DNA from: Thermoguttaceae bacterium | Lineage (GTDB): Bacteria; Planctomycetota; Planctomycetia; Pirellulales; Thermoguttaceae | Assembly: GCA_017937485.1 (NCBI GenBank) | Contig: JAGBDN010000094.1 | Coordinates: 1 to 64,000 of the forward strand | Length of the DNA stretch: 64,000 nt | Direction of reading: 5' to 3' | In this document: positions 15,043-23,329 of the stretch, piece by piece | How the letters are laid out: every line of letters starts with the position of its first letter | Numbering within the stretch: position 1 is the stretch's first letter | Program-made: the position numbers and the translations under genes | Notes under the pieces: model-generated | Database searches by the model: none | The model's input: only the letters and a program-made list of their open reading frames with translations | Told to the model about the DNA's origin: nothing

Positions 15043-17280
15043 ATGCGTTTTTCGGCGATTTTGTCGTTATTATTAATAGGGGGCGTTTCGACGTCGGTTT
15101 TGCCGTTCGATTGGGCGTTGGAACGAACGACGATTTTGCCGTCGATTTCCGCGCCGGTTTGGGCGCAAGAAAGCGGGGCGGAAGCGGCGACGTCGGCGAA
15201 CGAAGCGCCGGTCAACGCGGCGTCGAACGCTTCGACGAAAGAGGCGGCTCCGGCGCGGCGCGACGTCGAAACGGTCGTTCCGGCGTCGGACGAGCGGGCT
15301 CCGGCGGGGGCGCCGATCGCGTTCGAGAAGCGGAACGGAGCGTTCCTCGGCGCGGATTGGCTCGCCGATTTCGCGACGCCGCCGCGCGAGTTTCGACCGC
15401 TTCAAATCGTTCACGGGCAAGATTTGACCGATATTAAGACGGTCGAATATTACCGCGACCAATGCGGGCTCGGCGGGCTCGTCGTCAACGTCGGCGGGGC
15501 GGGGTATGTTCGCGAACAGGCGAACTGGGATCGCTTCGTCGCCGGGCTCGAAAACGTTAAAGAAGCCGGAATGCGCGCTTGGATTTACGACGAAGACGGG
15601 TACCCGAGCCTTAGCGCCGGGGGCGTCGTGATGGAGGGGCGCCCGGAGCTTTGCTCGCAAGAGCTGGCGTTCGACCGCGCCGCCGCCGAGCCGTTCGTCG
15701 TCCGCGACTGTTACGAGTTCACCCATTCGAGCAACAACGTTTTTGCCGCGCGAAAGTACCCGAATCCGCTGAATCGGGCGGCGACCGAGCGCTTTCTCGA
15801 CGTTACGCATCGCCGGTACCGCGCCGAAACGGGGCCGGAATTGTTCGATTACGTCGAGGCGTTTTTCACCGACGAACCGTCGATGATGGCGGTCAATCTC
15901 GGCGAAATCCAAGAGGATATTCGGCGCGGCGTCCGAACGCTCGACCCGCTCGACCCGAACAAAAAGAAGTTGCCGGTCGTTCCTTGGTGCGACGACCTCG
16001 AAGAGCGGTACCGCGAGAAATACGGGGCCGAGTTGCGCCCGAATTTGCGCTCGCTCTTCGAAGGCGATTCCGACGCCGACCGCGCCGTCCGCCGCAACTT
16101 TTGGACGCTTGTCGGCGAACTCGACGTCGAACGATTTTACAAACCGTTGCAAGATTTTTGTCGCGAGAATAAGGGCGGCCCGGTCGCGTCCGGTCATACG
16201 CTTTACGAAGAAAATATCGCCTTGCACGTTCCGCTCGACGGGAACAAGTTGGCGGTCTTGAAGACGTTCGACTTGCCGGGGCTCGATATGTTGAACTCCG
16301 ACCCGCACGCCTATTTTTGGGGATGCTGGCTCGCGGCGGCGTTTCCGGCGTCGGCGGCGGAGTTTATCGGTCAGCGTCGGGTGATGACGGAAGTTTGCGA
16401 CTTTTCGCAGATTCACGCCGGTCATAGAAAGCCTTGCGACTTGGCGATGATGGAGGCGACCGCGACTTGGCAAGCGGCGTTCGGCGTTACGGAATATACG
16501 CTTTATTACGGTATTAACGGCGGCGAAAAGGCGCCGGAGCGAAACGAAGCGTCGCACCGCGATTACTGCCGATACGTCGGGCGGTTGAACGCCGTTTTGC
16601 GCGACGCGGCGCCGGTTCGGCCGGTTTTGCTCTATTATCCGATCGAAGAATTGCAGGCCGAATATCGACCGATCGCGGAGAAATTTGAAATCGCGACGCA
16701 AAACGAGAAAACGCGGCAAATTTTCGACTCGTTCAACCAACTCGGCGAGGCGCTTTCCCGGGCGCAAATTTCGTTTTACGTCGTCGACCGCGCGACTTTG
16801 CGGAGTTTAACGAAAAATCCGGAGAACGCCGAGGAAGCGGCGCGGCTAGCCGGGAAGTTTAAGGGCGTTATTTTCCCGCGTTGGTCGGAAAAAATCGAGT
16901 ACGATTGGGCCGACCCGAACTTCCGCGAGCTTTGGATCGCGGACGAAAATCCGATTTGTCGTTGGGAACAGATTCGGCCCGCGACCGCCGACTTCGCCGG
17001 AGAGCGCCTCGTCGCGGAACCGGCGAATCCGGACTTGATCGCCGGAACGTTCGAGCGGGAAGGGCGGACGATTTTCGTCGTTTCGAACCCGACGACGAAC
17101 GATTGGCGCGGTTCGTTCCGCTTGGCCGGGGCGGACGGCGTCGAGTTCGCGTCGGAGCGTTGGACGGCGCTCGACCCGAAAACCGGGGCGGTCGAGACGT
17201 TCGCGACCGACGGCGGCGCGTTTCCGGCGGAACTCGGCGGGCGGCGAACGCTGATTTTTGTTTCGCCGGCGAGAAAGTGA
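15043..17280 (+). CDS. Secreted glycoside hydrolase-like protein (alpha-L-rhamnosidase/GH106-like fold)
   Basis: This 745-residue protein starts at ATG 15043 behind AAGGAG. An amino signal sequence (FSAILSLLLIGGVSTSV, with VWAQ a likely cleavage site near residue 42) is followed by an Ala/Glu-rich spacer and then a TIM-barrel-like catalytic region. Motifs resembling GH106-type enzymes include GGLVVNVGGAGYV, RAWIYDEDGYPSLSAGG (compare the 'YDE-x-G-x-PSG' motif), EAFFTDEPSMM, SGHTLYEEN and RVMTEVCDFSQIHAGHR. Acidic residues in YDEDG and FTDEP are candidate catalytic acids. The last ~130 residues look like a beta-sandwich (GRTIFVVSNPTTNDWRGSF). The likely role is release of a sugar from plant or host polysaccharide outside the cytoplasm. 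Family assignment is by motif recall only and the substrate is unknown. It has its own promoter and is followed by the tmRNA gene. Confidence 0.7.
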   Translation: MRFSAILSLLLIGGVSTSVLPFDWALERTTILPSISAPVWAQESGAEAATSANEAPVNAASNASTKEAAPARRDVETVVPASDERAPAGAPIAFEKRNGAFLGADWLADFATPPREFRPLQIVHGQDLTDIKTVEYYRDQCGLGGLVVNVGGAGYVREQANWDRFVAGLENVKEAGMRAWIYDEDGYPSLSAGGVVMEGRPELCSQELAFDRAAAEPFVVRDCYEFTHSSNNVFAARKYPNPLNRAATERFLDVTHRRYRAETGPELFDYVEAFFTDEPSMMAVNLGEIQEDIRRGVRTLDPLDPNKKKLPVVPWCDDLEERYREKYGAELRPNLRSLFEGDSDADRAVRRNFWTLVGELDVERFYKPLQDFCRENKGGPVASGHTLYEENIALHVPLDGNKLAVLKTFDLPGLDMLNSDPHAYFWGCWLAAAFPASAAEFIGQRRVMTEVCDFSQIHAGHRKPCDLAMMEATATWQAAFGVTEYTLYYGINGGEKAPERNEASHRDYCRYVGRLNAVLRDAAPVRPVLLYYPIEELQAEYRPIAEKFEIATQNEKTRQIFDSFNQLGEALSRAQISFYVVDRATLRSLTKNPENAEEAARLAGKFKGVIFPRWSEKIEYDWADPNFRELWIADENPICRWEQIRPATADFAGERLVAEPANPDLIAGTFEREGRTIFVVSNPTTNDWRGSFRLAGADGVEFASERWTALDPKTGAVETFATDGGAFPAELGGRRTLIFVSPARK

Positions 17281-17473
17281 ACGCGAAAAAGTCGGCGGTT
17301 CGAGAAAGACGCGTCGACGGAGAAACGGAAAGCATCGGACGACGGGCGGCGTTAAAGTTTGCGTAAACCGCGTGGTTTAGCGTCGCCGAGCGTTCTGGAA
17401 GAGGGACGGCTGAAAAAATTTGCGTTTTCGACGAAAAATTTGCGAAAAATGGGCGCGTCGGCGATTTTTTCCC

Positions 17474-17501
17474 TTGGCGGCGCGCTTGGCTTGCGTACAA
17501 T
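17474..17501 (+). promoter_or_regulatory. Promoter of tmRNA
   Basis: TTGGCG (17474-17479), a 16-base spacer and TACAAT (17496-17501), giving a ~43-base 5' precursor that would be removed by RNase P. Confidence 0.65.
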
Positions 17502-17550
17502 AGAGATAGTTCGATTTCGTTTTGCCGAAAAAACGCAAAATTTTTTCTCC

Positions 17551-17910
17551 GGGGGCGAACTGGGTTCGACCGGGCGGGCGAAGCGTGAGTTGCGCGTCGA
17601 GGTTGATCGGTTGGCCTCGTTAAAAGCCGATTATAAATTTCAATTGCCAACAATCAAGTGGCTCTGGCCGCCTAAGAACAGGCGACCCCGGGTTTGACGC
17701 TTCGCCGAAGAGCTGAAAAACCTGGTCGATAATTTCGGATCGTCGCTCGTCGCGCCGAACACGCGAGCGGTTAAATTTGGCTTTCGGATCGTTCCTGAGA
17801 AACCGTCGTCGATAAGGGTTCGAGGGGATTAAATTTTAAAGAATCGACTATACGCGTAGACGCTCTCGTAGAGACGTCGCGGGACGCGGGTTCAATTCCC
17901 GCCGCCTCCA
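17551..17910 (+). ncRNA. ssrA: Transfer-messenger RNA (tmRNA), tag ANNQVALAA
   Basis: The 5' end GGGGGCGAACTGGGTTCGAC and the 3' end GGGTTCAATTCCCGCCGCCTCC-type T arm plus acceptor form the tRNA-like domain (acceptor 17551-17557 with 17903-17909, one G-U; discriminator A; CCA not encoded). The tag frame starts with resume codon GCC at 17646 and stops at TAA 17673-17675, encoding ANNQVALAA, which ends in the standard ALAA degradation signal. tmRNA with SmpB rescues stalled ribosomes and tags the product for proteolysis. Length (360 nt) is normal. Pseudoknot-forming sequence follows the tag. The gene has its own promoter and terminator (17947-17979). Confidence 0.97.
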
Positions 17911-17946
17911 CTTAAAACGAACGCCGATTTTGGCGCGAACTTCCGA

Positions 17947-17979
17947 AGAAACGTCGTCCCAGCGACGTTTCTTTTTTTA
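17947..17979 (+). terminator. Intrinsic terminator of tmRNA
   Basis: The 10-bp stem AGAAACGTCG/CGACGTTTCT with a 6-base loop is followed by seven T. Just downstream is the string TATTTCTTGACGG, also found after both tRNA-Asn terminators. Confidence 0.85.
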
Positions 17980-17997
17980 TTTCTTGACGGCGTTCTT

Positions 17998-18077
17998 GCC
18001 GACTTGCGTTGAAACGTCGATTTCTCAACGGCGGTTTGCCGACTTGCGTTGAAACGTTGATTTCTCGACGGCGAAAC
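17998..18077. repeat. Two 40-bp tandem repeats downstream of tmRNA
   Basis: 17998-18037 and 18038-18077 differ at only a few positions; each contains GCCGACTTGCGTTGAAACG. No function is visible. Confidence 0.8.
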
Positions 18078-18216
18078 CGGGCGACGGCGCGGGAAGCGTT
18101 GGGCGGCGTCGTTTGGGTAAGTTAGACAAGACGGAAAGAGGAAAGAGGAACTTCGCCGGGAGGGAATTTCGGGCGTCGTCGCGTCTTGGCGAACGTCGCG
18201 GCGGGAACGATTGCGC

Positions 18217-18246
18217 TTGACTTGACGAGCGAAATTTTGGTAAAAT
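18217..18246 (+). promoter_or_regulatory. Promoter for the acyltransferase gene
   Basis: TTGACT (18217-18222), an 18-base spacer and TAAAAT (18241-18246). The -10 covers the upstream ATG at 18245, which is one reason to reject that start. Confidence 0.6.
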
Positions 18247-18307
18247 GGGAAAACGGTCGTCCGTCGCGACCGGAAATTTTTGCGCGTTTTGCCCAGTGTT
18301 CCTTGCG

Positions 18308-19228
18308 ATGAAGAAATTTTTGCGAAATTTTGCCGATTACGCGGTTTATTTGCTCGTTCGCGTCGTTATTTGCGTCGCGCAGTGTCTTTCGCTCGACGTT
18401 TGCCGTCGCGGCGCCGAGTTATTGGCGTTTCTTTTTACCGACGTGTTGAAGGCGCGCGGGCGACTTTTGGAAACGAATTTGTCGAAAGCGTTTCCGGAAT
18501 CGACGAAAGCCGAGCGGCGCGAGGAAATTCGTCGGATGTGGACGCACCTTTTCTTGATGGCGGCGGAGGTCGCGCACGCGCCGCGGGAGCTGCACGAGTT
18601 AAACTGGTGGAAATCGGTAAAATTGGAAAATCCGTATTGGATGCTGAACGCCCTGATGGACGACCGACCGCTGATTTTGATTACCGGACATTTCGGGAAT
18701 TTTGAAATGGGCGGTTATATTTTGGGGCTTTTAGGTTATCCGACGTTTTCCGTCGCGCGGCGTCTCGACAATCCGTATTTGAACGATTTTATCGGCGAAT
18801 TTCGCGGTCAAACGGGACAGTTTCTCATCGATAAAAACGAGGGTTACGAAGAAATTCTCGACGTCCTGCGCAACAAGGGAACGATGGCGTTTTTGGCCGA
18901 CCAGTCCGCCGGGCGCAAGGGCGCTTGGATCGACTTTTTCGGGCGGCCCGCGTCGGCGTTCAAGGCGCCGGCGTTGCTCAGCGTTCAGTACGACGCGCCG
19001 ATGTTGGTTTGCTCCGCGACGCGCAACGACGATAAACCGATGCATTTTACGTTAAAACATATCGATTGCGTCGACCCTCGCGATTTGCCGGAGGGGATGC
19101 GGACGATTCAGCAGATGACGCAGTGGCACGCGTCGGCGCTGGAAGGGGAAATTCGCCGCCAACCGGATCAATATTGGTGGTTGCACAACCGCTGGAAGAC
19201 TTACGGGCGCAATTTCGATAAAAAGTAG
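18308..19228 (+). CDS. LpxL/HtrB-family lysophospholipid (lipid A) acyltransferase
   Basis: This 306-residue membrane-associated acyltransferase begins MKKFLRNFADYAVYLLVRVV (the amino membrane helix). The catalytic H-x4-(D/E) motif is in TGHFGNFEMGGY, followed by RRLDNPYLN, FLADQSAGRKGAWIDFFGRPAS and the closing PDQYWWLHNRWK, all characteristic of lipid A late acyltransferases. It would transfer an acyl chain from acyl-ACP onto a lipid A precursor or related lipid on the inner face of the inner membrane, consistent with a Gram-negative-type envelope. An ATG at 18245 would add 21 residues but lies inside the -10 element, so 18308 is preferred; neither has a clear Shine-Dalgarno. tRNA-Asn follows. 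Confidence 0.88.
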   Translation: MKKFLRNFADYAVYLLVRVVICVAQCLSLDVCRRGAELLAFLFTDVLKARGRLLETNLSKAFPESTKAERREEIRRMWTHLFLMAAEVAHAPRELHELNWWKSVKLENPYWMLNALMDDRPLILITGHFGNFEMGGYILGLLGYPTFSVARRLDNPYLNDFIGEFRGQTGQFLIDKNEGYEEILDVLRNKGTMAFLADQSAGRKGAWIDFFGRPASAFKAPALLSVQYDAPMLVCSATRNDDKPMHFTLKHIDCVDPRDLPEGMRTIQQMTQWHASALEGEIRRQPDQYWWLHNRWKTYGRNFDKK

Positions 19229-19378
19229 AAAAGCGTCGAGAAAAAACGACGACGGCGTCGACGCCGTTTCGAGGCGTTTTGAAACGCTAAATAGCGGAAT
19301 AAGCGGCGAGCGAACGACGGCGGCGCGGCAAAATTGTCGCGACGTTGAAGAAAATTGAGAAAAATTTAAAAAAGACCC

Positions 19379-19406
19379 TTGCGCGTTTCGGGTTTTGTGG
19401 TAAGAT
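19379..19406 (+). promoter_or_regulatory. Promoter of tRNA-Asn copy 1
   Basis: TTGCGC (19379-19384), a 16-base spacer and TAAGAT (19401-19406). Confidence 0.6.
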
Positions 19407-19450
19407 ATGAAGCGTTGAGGGGAAACGAAAGTTGCTTCCCTTAACGGCAA

Positions 19451-19523
19451 GCCCTGATAGCTCAGTTGGTAGAGCAAGCGGCTGTTAACCGCTGGGTCCT
19501 AGGTTCGAGTCCTAGTTGGGGCG
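19451..19523 (+). tRNA. tRNA-Asn (GTT), copy 1
   Basis: A complete 73-base cloverleaf: acceptor GCCCTGA/TTGGGGC, D arm GCTC..GAGC, anticodon loop CTGTTAA with GTT, T arm CTAGG TTCGAGT CCTAG. CCA is not encoded. It is identical to the copy at 19947 and followed by a hairpin terminator. Confidence 0.96.
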
Positions 19524-19534
19524 CTTAAAACAAA

Positions 19535-19564
19535 AAACTCCGTTCTTTCGAGCGGAGTTTTTTT
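19535..19564 (+). terminator. Terminator of tRNA-Asn copy 1
   Basis: AAACTCCG/CGGAGTTT stem with a 10-base loop and a run of seven T; the same hairpin follows copy 2. Confidence 0.88.
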
Positions 19565-19879
19565 GTTTCTTGACGGCGCGGGCGGCGGTCGGCGAAGCGC
19601 GGCGGTTCGAGGTCGGCAAGGATTCTAGAATTGCCGTTCGGGCGTCGGAAGGAGCGAAGCGGACGCTCGACGTTTCGGCAAACTCGGGCGTTTGTTGGAG
19701 ACCGAGTTTTCTAAAACGGTCGTTCGAGCGTCGGAAGGGACGAAGCGCTGGTTTGGTGTTTTGGGGGCGACGCCGACCGTCGTAAGCGGGGCGAGGCAAA
19801 AGGGAGAACGCGGAAACGACCGATGAAAATCGCGTCGCGGCGTTTTCGGAAAATTTTGGAAAAATTGAAAAAAGGGGCT
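19565..19879. other. Spacer between the two tRNA-Asn units
   Basis: No gene seen. It contains two related stretches built around GCGTCGGAAG and GACGAAGCG (near 19644-19660 and 19731-19748), suggesting older local duplication. Confidence 0.5.
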
Positions 19880-19907
19880 TGCGGTTTCACGCTTCTCGGT
19901 TATAATA
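19880..19907 (+). promoter_or_regulatory. Promoter of tRNA-Asn copy 2
   Basis: TTGCGG (19880-19885), a 16-base spacer and a perfect TATAAT (19902-19907). This is a better match than the promoter of copy 1. Confidence 0.75.
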
Positions 19908-19946
19908 GTTTTTGTTGTTGGGGGACGTAAGACCTTCAATCGACAA

Positions 19947-20019
19947 GCCCTGATAGCTCAGTTGGTAGAGCAAGCGGCTGTTAACCGCTGGGTCCTAGGT
20001 TCGAGTCCTAGTTGGGGCG
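19947..20019 (+). tRNA. tRNA-Asn (GTT), copy 2
   Basis: Identical over all 73 bases to the copy at 19451-19523, with the same downstream hairpin. Its promoter differs, so the tRNA and terminator are conserved between copies while the upstream sequence is not. Confidence 0.96.
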
Positions 20020-20030
20020 TTTAAAACGTA

Positions 20031-20060
20031 AAACTCCGTTCTTTCGAGCGGAGTTTTTTT
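20031..20060 (+). terminator. Terminator of tRNA-Asn copy 2
   Basis: The same AAACTCCG/CGGAGTTT hairpin and T run as after copy 1, then TATTTCTTGACGG. Confidence 0.88.
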
Positions 20061-20238
20061 ATTTCTTGACGGTTTGCGCTTCGGAAACGCCGGGCGACTT
20101 GCGCTTGAATCGGCTTTTCGACTCTCGGCGAAACGACGCGGCGCGAAAATCTTTGCGACTCTTTGTTAAAACGCCGTCGACGAGCGGAAGGAACGCGGAG
20201 CGAAACGGCGCGGGCCGAAGTGAAACGGGAAGAGCGCG

Positions 20239-20281
20239 AAAAAACGCCGCTTCTCGTCGAAAAAGGACGAAAAACGGCGTT
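20239..20281 (-). terminator. Terminator of the 20345-23035 gene
   Basis: Minus-strand stem AACGCCG (20281-20275)/CGGCGTT (20249-20243) followed by a T run, about 65 bases beyond the stop codon. Confidence 0.6.
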
Positions 20282-20344
20282 CGGCGGTTAATTTCGGCGG
20301 CGCTTACTTGGAAACGCCGCTAATTTGGCGAAGTCGCGTCGACT

Positions 20345-23035
20345 TTAACGCTTCTCGAAGACCGGTTCGAGAACCATTACGTCCTCCGAAGCGAGCGTCG
20401 CGGTCAGTTTGCGGTCTTTTAGCTCAAACGTCTTGCCCGAAACGCGGTCGACGAACGCTTGCACGCGATCAAAGTTGCCGTTGCGGAAGACGATTTCAAA
20501 CGTCTTTTCCTCTTGCGAATCGTTAAAAACGGTGAAATAGAGCGACTTTGCGGGCGTTTGCGACGCGGTTTGCGGCTTGCGGAGGTGTTCGAACTTGCCG
20601 AAACGCTCGACGTAAACCTTCTCGTCGCTCGACGTCGCGCCGGTTTGCGCCTCCCAACCGGCTTCCGCGACCGCTTTGCAGAGCGGCATATACTTCTTGA
20701 AAAGCGGACGGTCGCGCTCGTAAAGCGCCGGATTCGAGAAATAATGCTTCGTCGACGCGTCGGCGCTGAAAAAGCCGGGGAACATCCCGTACGCGAGCGA
20801 ACGCTTCATAAACTTTTCGACGTAATCGGCGCCGAATTTGTCGAAATCGGTGTTCATTAGGAAACAGTACGGTTTTCCGTAGCAGAGCGCGCGGCGGTAC
20901 AGGAGGTCGGCGTCGCTCATCGGCGACCAGCGGTCGTTCCAGTTCCAGTTCGTTTCCGTCCCGACGACGTCGAGCTGCGGAACGAGCCAGAAGAATTGGC
21001 CCGGCGTCGAGTTCGCCATCGCCAGCCGACCGCGCGCGTGAACGTCTTTCGCGATTTTTTCGACGTATTCGAAGGCGATCAGGCCGCGATAAATCGCCGG
21101 GCGTTTCGTTTTCGCGTCGAAAACAAGGGGCGTCCGCATGCCGGCGAAGTGCGAGCGGTCGAAGTCGAGAAGCGCGGTAACGTAACCTTCGCTCGAGTCG
21201 ATATATTCGCCGTCGAGACCCGGGCGCGACTGCGCGGCGGCGAACTGCTCCGGCGTTCGCGGAAGCGAAACGGACGACGGCGGAAGCGCGGGGCCGTAAA
21301 GGTCGTCGGCGATTTTTTCGCTCCACTTCGTTTCGAAACCGCCGAGCGACGGGACTTTCGCGTCGCCCAGTTTGCCTTCTTTCGCTAATTTGACGAGGCC
21401 GGGCGCGTCGTTGAGGCTCCAAACGGCGCCGTCGCACCAAGGCGTGTCGAGGAAAATCGCGCAAAATCGACCGTCGCGGTCGCGATGCCCGCTCGTTAAG
21501 AGGGCTTGCGCGGCGGCGTTCCCGTCGGCGGCCAACTTTTTCGCCAATTCGAGCGCGGCGTCGACCGTTTTCGGCGTTTCTTTCGGGAGCGCCTGCCACC
21601 AAGTCATCGGCTCGGTGTAACGGAAGGTCGTAACGCCGACGGAATCGTCGTAAGCGATTTCGTCGTTTCCTTCTTTGAATTGGAAGCCAAAATCCTCTTG
21701 GTTCGGGACTTTAGAGATCGGCGCGAACGGCATCCAGTTCCCTTGATTTGGCGCGCGAACGACGAACGCCTCCGGAAACTTTTGGCGGTAGGCGTCGAGG
21801 AGCCCGCGGAAGGCGTCGGTCTTGCCGACAAGTTGGGCGCCCAGAGGAGCGAAGCGAAGTTCGGCGGTCGGCTTTTCCGGCGTCAGCGCGACGTCGAAAG
21901 CGATATAAAGTTCGCGCGACGCGGCGTTGAACGCGATTCGGTAAAACGCCGGATAGTTCGGGGCGACGCCGAGACCGATCGCGCTCGTCTCGCTCGTCGG
22001 GCCGCCGAGCCTGCCGGGCGCGAGGACGCCGCCGATCGGATAATGCGAAAGACGACCGCCGCCGATTTCCGGAACCGAACGCGCCGCGATAAACTCGCCG
22101 TCGCCGACGATCGGGCGCGAACGTCGCGGGTCGTCCAGCCAAACAAAAGGCGGCGTTTTTTCTGTCGACGGCTCGTATTGGAAATCGGGAACGCTAATTG
22201 AATAAACAAGCGTTAACGCGCGGTCGACGGGGGCGAGATTTTCCAAAACGAACGTTTCAAATCCGTATTTGTCAAAACGCCGAGCAACGCGGACGCCGTC
22301 GACTTCGCCGCCGTTATTGCCGACGCGCAAGAAATCGCCGTTTTTCGCGACGTCGCGAAGCAAGACGCTCGAGTCGCCGATTTTCGGATAAGGCCCGCGA
22401 AGCGTCGCGCCCGTTTGAGCGTCGCGCTCGACCGGAACGCCGTCGAAGAGGTAAAAGGCGTTCGAGAGCTTCATTTCGCGCAGTTCGAGGTCGCGGAACG
22501 AGGCTTTGCCGGAACGGTTGCGGAAAAGACCGTAAAAGGTTAACGATTTGATCGGTTTTTCCGGGAAAATCGCGACGCGCTCTTGCGTCCAGTCGGAATC
22601 GCCGGTCGCGAACGGCGCGGTTTGGCCCCAAAGCATTTGACCGTCGGCGTATTCGAGGTCGATATAAAGGGAATAATCGTTACCGACCGAACCGCCGACG
22701 TTCTCCGCGCGGCTCCAACCGGTCGCGACGATCGGCGCGGCGGTCTCTTGGTTGAGAACGTAACGTCGCGCGACGCCGAACGCTTTGTCGGTCGCGTCGC
22801 CCGCGTCGCAGACGTAAACGCCGTCGGTTTCGACGAAACCTTCGTTGTACGGGTGAACGCCGACCGGCTCGACGACTTGCATCGCGTCGAGTTTGTCGAG
22901 ATTAATGACTTTTTTCGCGACTTCCGGTTTCGACGCGGCTTGGTCGGCGGCGTCGACGGAAAGCGGGAGGAAAAACGTCGCGGCGGCGCAACACGCGGCG
23001 AAAAACGTCGCGCCTTTTCGGAATTTTTGTCGCAT
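20345..23035 (-). CDS. Large secreted protein, glycoside hydrolase-like, family not identified
   Basis: This 896-residue protein has a signal peptide (KGATFFAACCAAATFFLPLSVDA, cleavage near residue 29). The first half is beta-rich (for example DYSLYIDLEYADGQMLWGQ, FYGLFRNRSGKASFRDLELREM, with the stretch ISVPDFQYEPSTEKTPPFVWLDD), like carbohydrate-binding or beta-sandwich modules. The second half has barrel-like motifs: PGLDGEYIDSSEGYVTALLDFD, MANSTPGQFFWLVPQLDVVGTE and GYGMFPGFFS-type stretches. Acidic residues after the strand in GEYIDSSEG and GTETNW are plausible catalytic positions. The closing ~80 residues form another beta domain. The architecture suggests a periplasmic or extracellular polysaccharide-acting enzyme, but I cannot name the family. 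It lies alone between terminators, convergent with tRNA-Asn and downstream of the secDF terminator. Confidence 0.7.
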   Translation of the reverse strand: MRQKFRKGATFFAACCAAATFFLPLSVDAADQAASKPEVAKKVINLDKLDAMQVVEPVGVHPYNEGFVETDGVYVCDAGDATDKAFGVARRYVLNQETAAPIVATGWSRAENVGGSVGNDYSLYIDLEYADGQMLWGQTAPFATGDSDWTQERVAIFPEKPIKSLTFYGLFRNRSGKASFRDLELREMKLSNAFYLFDGVPVERDAQTGATLRGPYPKIGDSSVLLRDVAKNGDFLRVGNNGGEVDGVRVARRFDKYGFETFVLENLAPVDRALTLVYSISVPDFQYEPSTEKTPPFVWLDDPRRSRPIVGDGEFIAARSVPEIGGGRLSHYPIGGVLAPGRLGGPTSETSAIGLGVAPNYPAFYRIAFNAASRELYIAFDVALTPEKPTAELRFAPLGAQLVGKTDAFRGLLDAYRQKFPEAFVVRAPNQGNWMPFAPISKVPNQEDFGFQFKEGNDEIAYDDSVGVTTFRYTEPMTWWQALPKETPKTVDAALELAKKLAADGNAAAQALLTSGHRDRDGRFCAIFLDTPWCDGAVWSLNDAPGLVKLAKEGKLGDAKVPSLGGFETKWSEKIADDLYGPALPPSSVSLPRTPEQFAAAQSRPGLDGEYIDSSEGYVTALLDFDRSHFAGMRTPLVFDAKTKRPAIYRGLIAFEYVEKIAKDVHARGRLAMANSTPGQFFWLVPQLDVVGTETNWNWNDRWSPMSDADLLYRRALCYGKPYCFLMNTDFDKFGADYVEKFMKRSLAYGMFPGFFSADASTKHYFSNPALYERDRPLFKKYMPLCKAVAEAGWEAQTGATSSDEKVYVERFGKFEHLRKPQTASQTPAKSLYFTVFNDSQEEKTFEIVFRNGNFDRVQAFVDRVSGKTFELKDRKLTATLASEDVMVLEPVFEKR

Positions 23036-23090
23036 CGGACGGCCTCTTGAGGAAGAAAGAAGGGGAAATGGGGAAAATGGGAAACGCGGG

Positions 23091-23128
23091 TAAAAAATAA
23101 AGGCGAACGCTTCGCAACGTTCGCCTTT
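23091..23128 (-). terminator. Terminator of the yajC-secDF unit
   Basis: Minus-strand 11-bp stem AAAGGCGAACG/CGTTCGCCTTT followed by ATTTTTT. It lies 200 bases past the secDF stop and before the next gene's start. Confidence 0.8.
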
Positions 23129-23329
23129 GTCGTCGGCCTCCCAACCGTCTGCGACGGCGGCGATTTGAAACCGCGCCGTCGGAATCCGATTTATTGGACG
23201 AAAAACGTCGGTTCGAGACCGACCGAAACGGGGGCGCGAACGCTCTTCGACAAAAGTCGGCGGCGTTCGCGTTCATCGACTCGAAGCGGGCGCGCCGAAA
23301 ATCCGACGCGCCGCTTAATCGAGCGCAAC

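Noticed and set aside
18245..18307. ATG 18245 as the start of the acyltransferase
   Set aside because: It overlaps the -10 element TAAAAT and adds an unconserved stretch before the normal membrane helix.
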